The notes: generated from the letters alone by a model not told the origin. A stretch of DNA of 64,000 nt from UBA5336 sp038745855 (GCA_038745855.1 JBCDLC010000008.1:27148-91147); one strand, 5' to 3'. Shown: positions 1 through 9,509, counted from the stretch's first letter. Numbers and translations: made by a program.

Positions 1-2
1 CC

Positions 3-542
3 CTCAGTATGACTGCCGCCTATGCAGCGCTCGGAAACCGAGGAGTTCGGCACGAGGTTAAAATATTTGATGATCGCCCCAGCGGGGCGGGTGAGCCGCC
101 GCCCAAGGTGCCCACCATCGCCGTATCCAGAGACGCCAGCGAAGCCGTCATCGAGATGTTGCGGAGCGCGGTCCTCGATGGCACCGGGCGTGCCGCCGAC
201 GTCCCGGGCTACCGGGTGGCGGGCAAGACGGGAACAGCCGAGAAACCCATCGACGGTGTCTACGACCCGAACAGAAACCTCAACAGTTTCGCCGCGGTCT
301 TCCCGGCAGATCGCCCCGAATACGCCATTTTGGTCATGCTCGATGAACCCAACAGTCCGCCAGAGGTGCACCAGGAGACCTCGGGCGGCGTTGCGCGTAC
401 GGTGGTCGGCGATACGGCCGCCAGCACGGCGGCGCCGTTGGCCGGTCGCATCATCGAACGGGTCGCGCCTCTGCTCGGTGTGATGCCGCGCTGGGACGAT
501 CCGGCCAATGGGCCCGCCAATGCGGGGAGGCAGAGCGAATGA
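3..542 (+). CDS. ftsI: Peptidoglycan D,D-transpeptidase FtsI (PBP3), C-terminal part only
   Basis: This is the last 180 codons of the septal transpeptidase that cross-links peptidoglycan at the division site in the inner membrane; the 5' part lies outside the window. The KTGTAEK box, which is the third active-site motif of penicillin-binding proteins, is visible in the middle of the fragment. The typical C-terminal stretch (YAILVMLDEP) follows it. The stop codon overlaps the murE start by 4 nt (ATGA), and the order ftsI-murE-murF is the standard dcw order, which supports the name. The SxxK and SxN motifs cannot be checked here. The call is sure as to family; FtsI rather than another class B PBP rests on context. 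Confidence 0.93.
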   Translation, partial: LSMTAAYAALGNRGVRHEVKIFDDRPSGAGEPPPKVPTIAVSRDASEAVIEMLRSAVLDGTGRAADVPGYRVAGKTGTAEKPIDGVYDPNRNLNSFAAVFPADRPEYAILVMLDEPNSPPEVHQETSGGVARTVVGDTAASTAAPLAGRIIERVAPLLGVMPRWDDPANGPANAGRQSE

Positions 543-1981
543 GACTGGATGCGTTGTTTGACCAGGTTCCAGAAAACGCAGGACAGACAGCCGTCACGGG
601 GCTGACGGCGGACAGCCGAAAAGTCGAACCCGGATACGTATTTGCAGCGCTCAAAGGTGTCGCTGCCGATGGTCAGACGTTTGTGCCCCAAGCGCTGGAG
701 CGCGGCGCGGCCGCCATCCTCACCGACCGGCCAACGGACACCGGTGGGGCCGTGTTGATCAACCACTCCGAACCCAGGCTCGCCCTCGCGCGCGCGGCCG
801 CCCGGTTCTACCCCCGCCAGCCGGACGTGATGGTCGGCGTCACCGGCACCAATGGCAAAAGCTCCACGGTGGATTTCCTGCGCCAGATCTGGACCCATGC
901 CGGTCTCCAGGCCGCGTCGATGGGCACGCTTGGCGCTGTCACTCCGGGTGGCGCCATCGATCTTGGGCACACGACACCTGACCCGGTTGCGATCCACCAT
1001 ACGCTCGATACGCTCGCGGGGCAGGGGATAACCCACTGCGCCATGGAGGCCTCCTCCCATGGGCTCGACCAGTACAGGCTGGACGGTGTGCGCCTATCAG
1101 CCGTCGCCTTCACGAACTTCACCCAGGACCATCTTGACTACCACCCGACGATGGAGGCCTACCGGGCTGCGAAGTTACGCCTCTTCCACGCGCTCGCGCC
1201 GAAGGGGGTCCCCGCCATTATCAATGCTGACAGCCCAGAGCGCGCGCCCTTCGTGGCCGCTGCGCTGGATGCCGGGCTATCACCTTTCTCCGTGGGATGG
1301 CGCGGCGCGGATCTCAAGATCGCCGAACTCATGCCCCGCGCGACGGGCCAAACCCTGTTCCTGCGCCACGGGGACGCCGAACAAACGGTCGAGCTGCCCT
1401 TGATAGGGGAGTTCCAAGCCCTCAACGCGTTGACCGCGGCGGGCCTGGCCCTGGCATTGGGGACGCCCTTCGAAACGGTCGCCGAAGCGCTTGGCCGTTT
1501 GGCGCCGGTGAAGGGGCGGCTGGAAGCGGTCGGTGAAACAAAATGCGGCGCTGGCGTCTTCGTTGACTATGCCCATACGCCGGATGGGTTGGACGTGCTC
1601 TTGCGCGCCGCGCGGCCCCACACCGCCGGTCGGCTTGTCGTAGTGTTCGGTTGCGGCGGTGACCGGGACCGGGGCAAGCGCCCAATCATGGGAGAGATTG
1701 CCGGCAGGCAGGCTGACATCGCCATCGTCACCGATGACAATCCCCGCACAGAGACTGCATCAGCCATCCGCGCCGCCATTCTGGAAGCGTGCCCCGGCGG
1801 GATCGAAATCGCCGACCGGGGCGATGCCATTCGCCACGCCGTTGGCTTGCTCAAATCCGGCGACACGCTTCTGATCGCTGGCAAGGGCCATGAAACGGGC
1901 CAGATCGTCGGCGCGCAGGTTCTACCCTTCAGCGATCAGGAAACGGCGCTCGCCGCGCTGGAAGAGGGCGCCCGTGGATAA
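539..1981 (+). CDS. murE: UDP-MurNAc-L-Ala-D-Glu:meso-diaminopimelate ligase MurE
   Basis: Cytoplasmic Mur ligase that adds meso-diaminopimelate to UDP-MurNAc-dipeptide. The 480-residue protein has the usual family length. The ATP-binding loop TGTNGKSS lies at about residues 102-109. The DNPR motif (in TDDNPRTE), which marks diaminopimelate-specific rather than lysine-specific enzymes, is present in the C-terminal domain. The ATG overlaps the ftsI stop, and the stop overlaps the murF start, so translation is probably coupled along the operon. Confidence 0.97.
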   Translation: MRLDALFDQVPENAGQTAVTGLTADSRKVEPGYVFAALKGVAADGQTFVPQALERGAAAILTDRPTDTGGAVLINHSEPRLALARAAARFYPRQPDVMVGVTGTNGKSSTVDFLRQIWTHAGLQAASMGTLGAVTPGGAIDLGHTTPDPVAIHHTLDTLAGQGITHCAMEASSHGLDQYRLDGVRLSAVAFTNFTQDHLDYHPTMEAYRAAKLRLFHALAPKGVPAIINADSPERAPFVAAALDAGLSPFSVGWRGADLKIAELMPRATGQTLFLRHGDAEQTVELPLIGEFQALNALTAAGLALALGTPFETVAEALGRLAPVKGRLEAVGETKCGAGVFVDYAHTPDGLDVLLRAARPHTAGRLVVVFGCGGDRDRGKRPIMGEIAGRQADIAIVTDDNPRTETASAIRAAILEACPGGIEIADRGDAIRHAVGLLKSGDTLLIAGKGHETGQIVGAQVLPFSDQETALAALEEGARG

Positions 1982-3407
1982 GTGTACCTGGACCTCCGCT
2001 GATATCGTCAAAGCCACTGGTGGCCGCCTCGTGAATGGGGACTTCGTGGCGAGCGGCGTCTCAATCGATACCCGAACGCTGACCCCCGCTGAACTCTTCG
2101 TGGCGCTCAAGGATGCCCGCGATGGACACGATTTTGTCGAAAATGCCATGGCCACCGGCGCGGCAGGCGCCCTCGTCAGCCGTGAAGTCGGCGGCGGGCC
2201 GCAGGTCGTCGTTGAGGATGTTCTGGTCGCCCTCGAGCGTATGGCAGCTTTCGCCCGCGACCGGTCGCCGGCGCAGCGCGTCGCGGTAACCGGTTCGGTC
2301 GGCAAGACCAGCGTCAAGGACATGCTCGCCCAAATCTTCAGCGCGGTTGGAGCGGCCCATTGGCCGGAGAAGAGCTTCAATAACCACTATGGTGTTCCCC
2401 TCACCTTGGCCCGGATGCCCGAAGTCAGAGAGCGAGCGGTTTTCGAGATCGGCATGAGCACACCCGGTGAAATCGCACCCCGTTCCCGCCTGGTCAGTCC
2501 GCACCATGCGATGATCACCAAGATCGCCCCGGCCCACCTGGAAGGGCTGGGTTCGATCGAGGCGGTCGCCGATGAAAAGGCGGATATCTTTGCTGGCGTA
2601 CAGGATGGCGGGTCGATCATCGTTCCTGCAGACGACAGATTTACAGACAGGCTGATCCAGCGCGGCAAATCCCATGTGCCGAGCGCCGAGGTATTGAGTT
2701 TCGGCACTGCCGACGGCGCCACGGCAAAAGTTACGGGATACGAGAGCGATGGCACCGCTTCGAAGGTGCATGTCGCTCTCGATGGCCGCCCGGCTGCCGT
2801 TTCCCTCAATGCCGTTGGAGACCATTGGACGGGGAATGTCGCTGCCGCGCTCCTTGTAGCCTGGCGGACAGGGATTGCCCCGCACATCGCAGCCGAGGCC
2901 CTCTCGGGCTTTGCGCCTCCGCCAGGGCGTGGCACCGCTGAAATCCTCGTTCTGCCCGATGGATCACACGCCTTGCTCATCGATGACGCATATAATGCCA
3001 ACCCCGAAAGCATGCGCGCAGCCATCGCGGCCCTTTCGGTTCGGCCGGGTGGGCGTAAATTGGCTGCCCTTGGCGAAATGCTCGAAATGGGGGCGGGCTC
3101 AGAGGCCGGACACGCGGGCCTTGCCCCGCAACTCGAAGCGGTAGACGTCGACCAAGCCTTCCTGGCTGGGAAAGCCATGGCGCCTCTCGCGGCGGCGCTG
3201 TCAAATCGGATGGATTGTCACCATGCCGAGACCGCTGGCCCCCTCGAAGACACCGTGAAAAATGCGCTGCGGACCGGCGACACGCTCTTGATCAAAGGCT
3301 CGAATGCTTCCGGTATGGGCATGCTGGTTAAAGCGCTTCGCCAATGGAGCGACGCGAACCGCGCCAGGGTGATGAATAAGGAGCCGCGCGCTCCGCAAGG
3401 GGCGTGA
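1974..3407 (+). CDS. murF: UDP-MurNAc-tripeptide:D-Ala-D-Ala ligase MurF
   Basis: Adds D-Ala-D-Ala to the UDP-MurNAc-tripeptide, completing the cytoplasmic pentapeptide precursor. The ATP loop TGSVGKTS sits near residues 106-113, and the middle-domain signature NNHYGVPLTL follows it. I place the start at the GTG at 1974, giving 477 residues and an 8-nt overlap with murE. The open frame runs back to 1890, but an upstream start would give a long unsupported extension inside murE. murF ends one base before the mraY start. The family assignment is firm; the start is inferred from the overlap pattern of the operon. Confidence 0.95.
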   Translation: MDKCTWTSADIVKATGGRLVNGDFVASGVSIDTRTLTPAELFVALKDARDGHDFVENAMATGAAGALVSREVGGGPQVVVEDVLVALERMAAFARDRSPAQRVAVTGSVGKTSVKDMLAQIFSAVGAAHWPEKSFNNHYGVPLTLARMPEVRERAVFEIGMSTPGEIAPRSRLVSPHHAMITKIAPAHLEGLGSIEAVADEKADIFAGVQDGGSIIVPADDRFTDRLIQRGKSHVPSAEVLSFGTADGATAKVTGYESDGTASKVHVALDGRPAAVSLNAVGDHWTGNVAAALLVAWRTGIAPHIAAEALSGFAPPPGRGTAEILVLPDGSHALLIDDAYNANPESMRAAIAALSVRPGGRKLAALGEMLEMGAGSEAGHAGLAPQLEAVDVDQAFLAGKAMAPLAAALSNRMDCHHAETAGPLEDTVKNALRTGDTLLIKGSNASGMGMLVKALRQWSDANRARVMNKEPRAPQGA

Positions 3408-3408
3408 C

Positions 3409-4602
3409 GTGCTGTTCGAATTCTTTGCCTCTGACAGCGGTGTCTTCAATCTCCTGAATTACACCACCTTCAGGATGGGCGGAGCGATTGGAACCGCGTT
3501 CCTCATCTCCGTGATCCTCGGCGGGCCACTGATCAACGTGCTTCGGGCGCGGCAGGGAAACGGACAACCGATCCGCGATCTGTCCTTCGAGGATCAGATG
3601 GCCAAACGCGGTACGCCGACCATGGGCGGCTTCTTGATCTGGCTTGGTATGTTCCTGGGCGCGCTGATCTGGATGCGCTGGGACAATCCGTATGTCTGGG
3701 TCGTGCTGGGCGTCACGGCAAGCTACGCCGTGCTGGGGTTTCTGGATGACCACGCGAAAGTCACCAAACAGACCGATGCAGGCGTGTCAGCCGGTGTCCG
3801 TCTGCTTGTCGAGTTCGTTGTCGCCGGTATCGCCTGCTTCCTGATCATGGGGCTGCACGGCGCCCATACGCCGCTTGGGCATGCCGAATGGGGCCCGCTG
3901 AACCCCCTCGCCATGCAGATTGCAGAATTTGCGAGCCCCACATCCATTGAGCCGAACAATCAGGATTTTTCCGGCGGTGTCGCCGTTCCATTCGTCAACG
4001 ATTATTTCCTGCCCTTGGGGCTGGGTTTTGTGCTCTTCGGCATGATCGTTGTCGTTGGCGCTGCAAACGCCGTGAACTTCACCGACGGCCTGGACGGGCT
4101 CGCCATCGTGCCGATGATGTTTGCGGCCCTTTCCTATGCCGTCATTGCCTATCTCACGGGCAACTTCATCTTCGCCGATTACCTGGGCATCCAATTCACA
4201 CCCGGTGCCGGTGAGATACCGGTCGTCCTTGGCGCCATGATCGGCGCTGGAATGGGCTTTCTCTGGTACAATGCCTATCCGGCGCAGGTCTTCATGGGCG
4301 ATACGGGCTCGCTCGGCCTCGGCGGCATGCTCGGCGTTATTGCTGTCGCCACGAAACACGAGTTTGCGCTTGTTGTGATCGGCGGCCTTTTCGTGCTCGA
4401 AGCCCTGTCGGTCATGATCCAGGTGGGCTGGTTCAAGATCACGAAGCGGCTGACCGGCGAGGGCAGGCGCGTGTTTCTCATGGCGCCGCTGCACCACCAT
4501 TTCCAGAAACAGAACTGGCCGGAAACCCGTGTGGTGATCCGCTTTTGGATCCTCTCGATCCTGTTTTCCTTGGCCGGGCTCGCAACGCTGAAGCTGAGGT
4601 GA
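3409..4602 (+). CDS. mraY: Phospho-MurNAc-pentapeptide translocase MraY
   Basis: Integral membrane enzyme that transfers phospho-MurNAc-pentapeptide to undecaprenyl phosphate, forming lipid I. The signatures seen are LDDHAK (about residues 112-117), NFTDGLDGLA (about 223-232) and FMGDTGSLGLGG. The protein starts with GTG one base after the murF stop. At 397 residues it is roughly 35 longer than the usual length of about 360. The extra residues lie between the first two motifs (about 150-200) and probably enlarge a periplasmic loop. The catalytic motifs are intact, so it should be active. Confidence 0.96.
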   Translation: MLFEFFASDSGVFNLLNYTTFRMGGAIGTAFLISVILGGPLINVLRARQGNGQPIRDLSFEDQMAKRGTPTMGGFLIWLGMFLGALIWMRWDNPYVWVVLGVTASYAVLGFLDDHAKVTKQTDAGVSAGVRLLVEFVVAGIACFLIMGLHGAHTPLGHAEWGPLNPLAMQIAEFASPTSIEPNNQDFSGGVAVPFVNDYFLPLGLGFVLFGMIVVVGAANAVNFTDGLDGLAIVPMMFAALSYAVIAYLTGNFIFADYLGIQFTPGAGEIPVVLGAMIGAGMGFLWYNAYPAQVFMGDTGSLGLGGMLGVIAVATKHEFALVVIGGLFVLEALSVMIQVGWFKITKRLTGEGRRVFLMAPLHHHFQKQNWPETRVVIRFWILSILFSLAGLATLKLR

Positions 4603-4612
4603 TGAAGACGCC

Positions 4613-6040
4613 ATGATCCCCATCACCGAATACAAGGGACGCCAGGTGGCTGTCTTCGGTCTCGGCCGGACAGGCCTGAGCGCTGCGAAGGCGTTGATGG
4701 TCGGAGGCGCCGACGTCCATGCATGGGACGATAACGAGGCAACCCGCAAGGCCGCAGAAGCGGAAGGGGTGACGCTCTCGGATATCAACAAGCGGGACTG
4801 GCAGACCTTCGAGGCGCTTATTCTCTCCCCCGGCGTCCCGCTACGCCATCCAAAGCCTCACCGGATCGTCCGGATGGCGCAATCGGTGTCCGTTCCGATC
4901 GTTGGCGACATGGAGCTTTTTGCCAGGGCCGTCGCTTCGCTCCCCGAACGCAGCCGGCCGAGGATTGTCGGGATCACCGGCACCAATGGAAAGTCGACCA
5001 CCACAGCGCTTGTCGGGCATATTCTCAAGCGCGCAGGACAAGACGTCCGGATTGGCGGCAATATCGGGAAGGGCGTCCTCGACCTCGATCCCCTGCACGC
5101 AAACGCGACCTTCGTGCTGGAGCTCAGTTCCTACCAACTCGACCTTGTCCAGTCGCTGCACTGTGATGTGGCGGTCTTCCTGAACCTCACACCGAACCAT
5201 CTCGATCGGCATGGCACGCTCGAGAGCTACCTCGCGGCAAAACGGCGAATTTTCCAGAACCAGAAGGCGGGCGACACCGCGGTCATCGGGATCGATGACG
5301 TCCACAGCCAATCCCTGGCCATGGGCCTCAGCCGGGGGCCCGCCGCCGTATCCCAGATTTCGGCAGACTTCGCCCTGGGGCGTGGGGTCAGTGCCGTCGA
5401 TGGGCTTCTCTTCGACAGCCAGAAGGGAAAGGCAGAACGCATCGGCGACCTCCGCACCGCACCCGCGCTGCCGGGCAAGCACAATCACCAGAACGCAGCC
5501 GCTGCCTATGCCGCCTGCCGCGCCCTCGGCATCGAGCCTCGACTGATCATGGCCGGTATCCAGAGCTTCACGGGCCTTGCCCACCGGCAGGAAGCGGTCA
5601 CCACGGTCAACGGCGTGCGTTTCATCAACGACTCCAAGGCGACCAATCCGCTAGCTGCAGAGCAGGCACTCAAGGCCTACGAGCGAATTCACTGGATTGC
5701 GGGCGGGCAGACACACGCAGAGCCCATCGACCGGCTCGTCCCCCATCTCGATAGGGTTGCGTGCGCCTATCTCATCGGCGAAAGCGCGCCGGCCCTTGCC
5801 AAGGCGCTGAAAGGCAAGGTGAAGACCCAACTCTGCAAGACGCTGAATGTGGCGTTCGGCAAGGCCGTCACCGGCGCCGAAGCGGAAAGTGCAGCCGAAA
5901 ACGATCCCGGTGCGGTGGTCCTCTTGTCACCCGCAGCGCCGAGTTTCGACCAGTTCAAGGATTTCGAAGCCCGAGGCGAGGCCTTCCGCCAGTTGGCTAT
6001 CAACCACGCCCAGCGTGCTGCGCTCAGGGAATCGGCGTGA
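4613..6040 (+). CDS. murD: UDP-MurNAc-L-alanine:D-glutamate ligase MurD
   Basis: Cytoplasmic Mur ligase adding D-glutamate to UDP-MurNAc-L-Ala. It has an N-terminal Rossmann-like start (VAVFGLGRTGLSAAKAL), the ATP loop TGTNGKSTT at about residues 122-130, and the conserved FLNLTPNHLDRHG and INDSKATN motifs. The 475 residues are within the normal range. It begins 10 nt after mraY, and its TGA overlaps the GTG start of ftsW by 4 nt (GTGA). Note that murD acts before murE and murF although it is encoded after them, as in the standard dcw order. Confidence 0.96.
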   Translation: MIPITEYKGRQVAVFGLGRTGLSAAKALMVGGADVHAWDDNEATRKAAEAEGVTLSDINKRDWQTFEALILSPGVPLRHPKPHRIVRMAQSVSVPIVGDMELFARAVASLPERSRPRIVGITGTNGKSTTTALVGHILKRAGQDVRIGGNIGKGVLDLDPLHANATFVLELSSYQLDLVQSLHCDVAVFLNLTPNHLDRHGTLESYLAAKRRIFQNQKAGDTAVIGIDDVHSQSLAMGLSRGPAAVSQISADFALGRGVSAVDGLLFDSQKGKAERIGDLRTAPALPGKHNHQNAAAAYAACRALGIEPRLIMAGIQSFTGLAHRQEAVTTVNGVRFINDSKATNPLAAEQALKAYERIHWIAGGQTHAEPIDRLVPHLDRVACAYLIGESAPALAKALKGKVKTQLCKTLNVAFGKAVTGAEAESAAENDPGAVVLLSPAAPSFDQFKDFEARGEAFRQLAINHAQRAALRESA

Positions 6041-7182
6041 CGGCGGCTGGGTCAACGCTCTTCGCAAGGTCTGACGCGTCCTGGATCACCGAATGGCGGC
6101 GGACGCTCGATTGGCCAATCCTGGCGACGGCGACCGGGCTCATCGCGCTGGGGCTTCTCCTCTCGCTGGCCGCCGGCCCGGTGGCCGCTGAACGCATGGG
6201 CTACGCGAACAGCTATATATTCGTGCTGAAACAGGCGGTGTTCGCCGTTCTGGCCATGGCAATCCTGTTATCCTTCAGCATCCTCAGCCGCGATTGGGTC
6301 CGGCGCATCGTGGCGGTGATCTTCGTCGGCTCCCTCGCCTTGATGATCGTGATCCTGGCCGTTGGCCACGAGGCCAAGGGCGGCCAGCGGTGGCTCCGGT
6401 TCGCAGGCTTTTCCCTGCAGCCCTCCGAATTCGTGAAACCCGCGCTCATCGTGATGGCCGGATGGCTCCTCGCCCAGAGAGACCTGTTCCCGCAAAGCCC
6501 GTGGATTGCGATTTCGAGCGGCCTCCTCGTCGCCACCGCTGCCCTTCTCTTGATGCAGCCCGATGTCGGCCAGACGGTCCTCTTGTCCTCAGCCTTCATG
6601 GCCGTCTTCTTTGTCTCCGGCATGCCGCGCCGCCTCGCGGGCGGGTTTGCGGCCTGTGCTGCAAGCGTCGGCGGATTGCTCTATCTCACGCTCCCCCATG
6701 TCAGGTTCCGCGTCGACAGCTTCCTCAATCCCGGCGCCTACGACACCTATCAGATCGACCGGGCCCATGACGCAATCCGGCGCGGCGGGCTCCTCGGCGC
6801 AGGCCCTGGCGAAGGCACGGTGAAAAGCCAGGTGCCAGACGTGCACACCGATTTCATCTACTCGGTCCTCGCAGAGGAATACGGCTTGATCGCCGCGCTA
6901 TTGCTCATCGCCGCCTTCGCGTTCATCACCCTCCGCGGCATCCTGCAAAGCGCACGGATCGCAGACCCCTATCCCCGCGCTGCGGCCGCCGGATTGTTTA
7001 CGCTGTTCGGTCTACAGGCCGCCATAAACATCGGCGTGAATGTCGGCCTCATGCCGGCCAAGGGCATGACGCTGCCCTTCATCTCTTCCGGTGGTTCATC
7101 CCTCCTTGGATCGGCATTGACGATAGGCCTCGCGCTCGCGTTGATCCGTGGGCGTGGACACTTCCGGAGCGGATATGTCTGA
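6037..7182 (+). CDS. ftsW: Septal peptidoglycan glycosyltransferase / lipid II polymerase FtsW
   Basis: SEDS-family polytopic membrane protein that polymerises glycan strands at the septum together with FtsI. The family motifs seen are GHEAKGGQRWL, QPSEFVKPALI, QPDVGQT, and the C-terminal AINIGVNVGLMPAKGMTLPFISSGGSS. I place the start at the GTG at 6037, which overlaps the murD stop and gives 381 residues. The frame extends upstream to 5761, but that part lies wholly within murD and lacks family similarity. The gene overlaps murG by 8 nt. The FtsW name rests on the dcw position, since the family also includes RodA. Confidence 0.95.
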   Translation: MTAAGSTLFARSDASWITEWRRTLDWPILATATGLIALGLLLSLAAGPVAAERMGYANSYIFVLKQAVFAVLAMAILLSFSILSRDWVRRIVAVIFVGSLALMIVILAVGHEAKGGQRWLRFAGFSLQPSEFVKPALIVMAGWLLAQRDLFPQSPWIAISSGLLVATAALLLMQPDVGQTVLLSSAFMAVFFVSGMPRRLAGGFAACAASVGGLLYLTLPHVRFRVDSFLNPGAYDTYQIDRAHDAIRRGGLLGAGPGEGTVKSQVPDVHTDFIYSVLAEEYGLIAALLLIAAFAFITLRGILQSARIADPYPRAAAAGLFTLFGLQAAINIGVNVGLMPAKGMTLPFISSGGSSLLGSALTIGLALALIRGRGHFRSGYV

Positions 7183-8272
7183 CCCTTCCAAGACGGTCGT
7201 CATCGGTGCCGGTGGCACGGGCGGCCACATGTTTCCCGCCGCGGCCTTCGCCGAGGAAATGGCGGCGCGCGGCTGGTCCGTGGGCCTTGTCAGTGACGAA
7301 CGCGGGCTCCGGTACGGCGCCCGTTTCCCGGCGGACTGGAAAGAAGCGGTAGACGCTGAAAGCCCCAATCTCCGCAAGCCGTGGACGCTGCCTGCAAGCT
7401 ACATGAAGATCCAGCGAGGGGTCTCCCGAACGCGAAAGATCTTCGCAGACGTGAAGCCAGCGCTTGCGGCCGGCTTCGGCGGTTATCCCGCCTATCCGGT
7501 GCTCGCTGCGGCCCGAAAAAAGCGGGTGCCGATCCTGATTCACGAACAGAACGCCGTCCTCGGCCGGGTCAACCGGCTCATGTCGCGTCACGCGGCTGCT
7601 GTCGCTTCGGGGTTTGCGCGGCTCGACAGGCGACCGAACAGCATACAGCACATCGCTATCGGCAATCCCGTCCGCGCGCTCATCGCCGCTGTTCGCGACC
7701 GGCCTTATCCGCCAACCACGGGTACGCTCAACATCCTCATTACGGGCGGCAGTCAGGGCGCCCGCGTGTTCGGCGAGGTCCTTCCCCTCGCCATCTGCAA
7801 TCACCTTCCAGATGCGCTGAAATCCCGGCTCCACGTGGTCCAGCAGGTCCGCGAGGCGCAGGTCACAGACGTCGTGAAACAGTATGCGAATGCGGGCATT
7901 TCGGCCGAAATCGATACGTTCTTCTCCGATATGCCAGAGCGGTTATCGGCCGCCCACCTCGTGATCGCCCGGTCTGGCGCCGGCACGGTCAGCGAACTGG
8001 CCGCCGTCGGTCGCCCTTCGATCCTTGTGCCCCTGGCCATAGCGATGGACGATCACCAGGCTGCGAATGCGGAAGCCCTGACCAGCGTCAGCGCGGCGGA
8101 TATGATCCTCGAGGTCAACCTCTACCCCAACCTCGTCGGCGAACTCATCGCGGTTCGCCTTGGTGATGCAATCGATCTCAACAAGCGCGCAGAGGCCGCC
8201 CGCCAGGCCGGCACGATTACCGCGGCCAAAGACCTTGCCGACCTCGCCGAAGATATCGCCGCAGCCCGCTAA
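7175..8272 (+). CDS. murG: UDP-GlcNAc:undecaprenyl-PP-MurNAc-pentapeptide GlcNAc transferase MurG
   Basis: Peripheral membrane glycosyltransferase (GT28) that converts lipid I to lipid II. The N-terminal glycine-rich GAGGTGGHMFPA and the C-terminal ARSGAGTVSELAAVGRPSILVPL nucleotide-binding region are clear. I choose the ATG at 7175 (365 residues), which overlaps the ftsW stop. An in-frame start at 7148 would add nine residues inside ftsW. murG is the last gene of the compact dcw block here. In many alphaproteobacteria murC and murB follow directly, but here a gene-poor stretch follows and murC is at 51.8 kb. Confidence 0.96.
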   Translation: MSDPSKTVVIGAGGTGGHMFPAAAFAEEMAARGWSVGLVSDERGLRYGARFPADWKEAVDAESPNLRKPWTLPASYMKIQRGVSRTRKIFADVKPALAAGFGGYPAYPVLAAARKKRVPILIHEQNAVLGRVNRLMSRHAAAVASGFARLDRRPNSIQHIAIGNPVRALIAAVRDRPYPPTTGTLNILITGGSQGARVFGEVLPLAICNHLPDALKSRLHVVQQVREAQVTDVVKQYANAGISAEIDTFFSDMPERLSAAHLVIARSGAGTVSELAAVGRPSILVPLAIAMDDHQAANAEALTSVSAADMILEVNLYPNLVGELIAVRLGDAIDLNKRAEAARQAGTITAAKDLADLAEDIAAAR

Positions 8273-8404
8273 AGAAGCGCGCCCACCATCAAACTCGCTT
8301 CAAGACATCCATCTGGGCCAAGGGCAGCACCCCGTGCCACGCCCCGAAACCAAACTTATCCAACACTTTCAACGCACAAAAACGACTATTATTCAGCGCT
8401 CTAA

Positions 8405-8887
8405 AAGAAAATTGCCCTTCCCAATCCCCACCCCCTGAACCCGTGGTATTCTACGCCCCTGGATCTTCTCATCCTCCTCATTCTCGCCGGGGCCATCGTC
8501 CTCGCCATACCAGCCGTCGGGCACTTTGCCCGTTCGGCTGCCTTTGGCGTGCGCGAAACCCCTGCCGGAAATGACGACCAGCCATCGGGGATTTGGGTTA
8601 GCCCCTATGGCCGGTCGGCAGACATGGGTGACAGACGTGTCAGCGATGAACGAGAGATCCATACCTCTGATCAGGCTTATTGGGCTGGGCCTGGCTTCGG
8701 ATTGGGTTTGGGTTTGGGCAGCGGCTGTGTTGGGCAGCCAATCGGTGAAATCGAATGGGTTCGCTTATGGCTGACCCCGAAAAAAGGAGACATGGGTCTG
8801 CAATCCCTTCAACCGAAGGACAAGCAGACAATCACGACAAGCTTGGTCGGCCAAAGCGCCGCCTCAGGCCAACCCGCGGCCCCCTGA
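8405..8887 (+). other. Possible degenerate or unusual small membrane-anchored ORF in the murG-ruvX gap
   Basis: The roughly 700 bases between murG and ruvX hold no gene I can name. One plus-strand frame is open from 8405 to the TGA at 8885-8887. From about 8459 it encodes a very hydrophobic stretch (LDLLILLILAGAIVLAIPAVG) followed by a polar tail. No ATG, GTG or TTG occurs before the GTG at 8549, which lies beyond the hydrophobic segment; only a CTG at 8459 would include it. A second overlapping frame (ATG at 8767, end 8952) encodes a short basic peptide. This could be a decayed gene, a gene with a non-standard start, or chance. I recognise no family. Confidence 0.25.
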
Positions 8888-8973
8888 CCCCCTTCAGACC
8901 GCGGCAAAACAAGCAAAGCAATACCGGACGCGCTATGGCGCGGGCCGGATAAAGGTGCTGGACGATCTGAGCT

Positions 8974-9429
8974 TCAGTCATTCGCCAGTCGATCAATGGC
9001 CGTTTGCAGAATGATGGCGGCTGCCGACGCGTCGATAAGGCCAGACCGTTTTTCCCTTCTGACGTCGCTCGCAATCATGTCCCGCTCGGCCTGGGCCGTG
9101 CTCAACCGTTCATCCTGGAAGGCGACGGGCAGGCCAAGCGCATCTGAGACGTGGCGGGCCAAGGCGCGTGCTGATTGGGCGCTGGGGCCTTCGCTGCCAT
9201 CCATGTTGAACGGCATGCCCACCACAATCCCGATCGCCGTACGCGCTGAAGCGATGGCTTCCAACTGTGAAAGAACGGGCGCCAGGCGGCGACCCCGCGA
9301 AAGCGCTTCCACGGGAGACGCGATCAACTGCCCGTGGTCGCTGGCCGCAACGCCGATTGTCCGGCGGCCCGGATCGAGGCCCAGCAAGACGCCACGTCGA
9401 GGGAGGTCGAGAAGGTCGCAGATGGCCAT
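8974..9429 (-). CDS. ruvX: Putative Holliday-junction resolvase / pre-16S rRNA nuclease RuvX (YqgF)
   Basis: Small RNase H-fold nuclease of the YqgF family, known from other bacteria to process the 5' end of 16S rRNA precursors. The N-terminal LGLDPGRRTIGVAASD, the VVGMPFNMDGSEGPSA block, the DERLST motif and the C-terminal DASAAAIIL acidic motif are all present, so the active-site Asp and Glu residues are intact. The 151-residue length is typical. The gene runs opposite to murG and is divergent from gatC, whose start lies about 80 bp away, so the two probably use divergent promoters in 9430-9509. Confidence 0.93.
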   Translation of the reverse strand: MAICDLLDLPRRGVLLGLDPGRRTIGVAASDHGQLIASPVEALSRGRRLAPVLSQLEAIASARTAIGIVVGMPFNMDGSEGPSAQSARALARHVSDALGLPVAFQDERLSTAQAERDMIASDVRREKRSGLIDASAAAIILQTAIDRLAND

Positions 9430-9509
9430 CGCCTCCAGAGCCTACCCCCTTGCCCCCCGCGACGCGAGCGCCTATCGCCAAGGCAAGGTCGCTGCTGAGA
9501 GAGTGCTCC

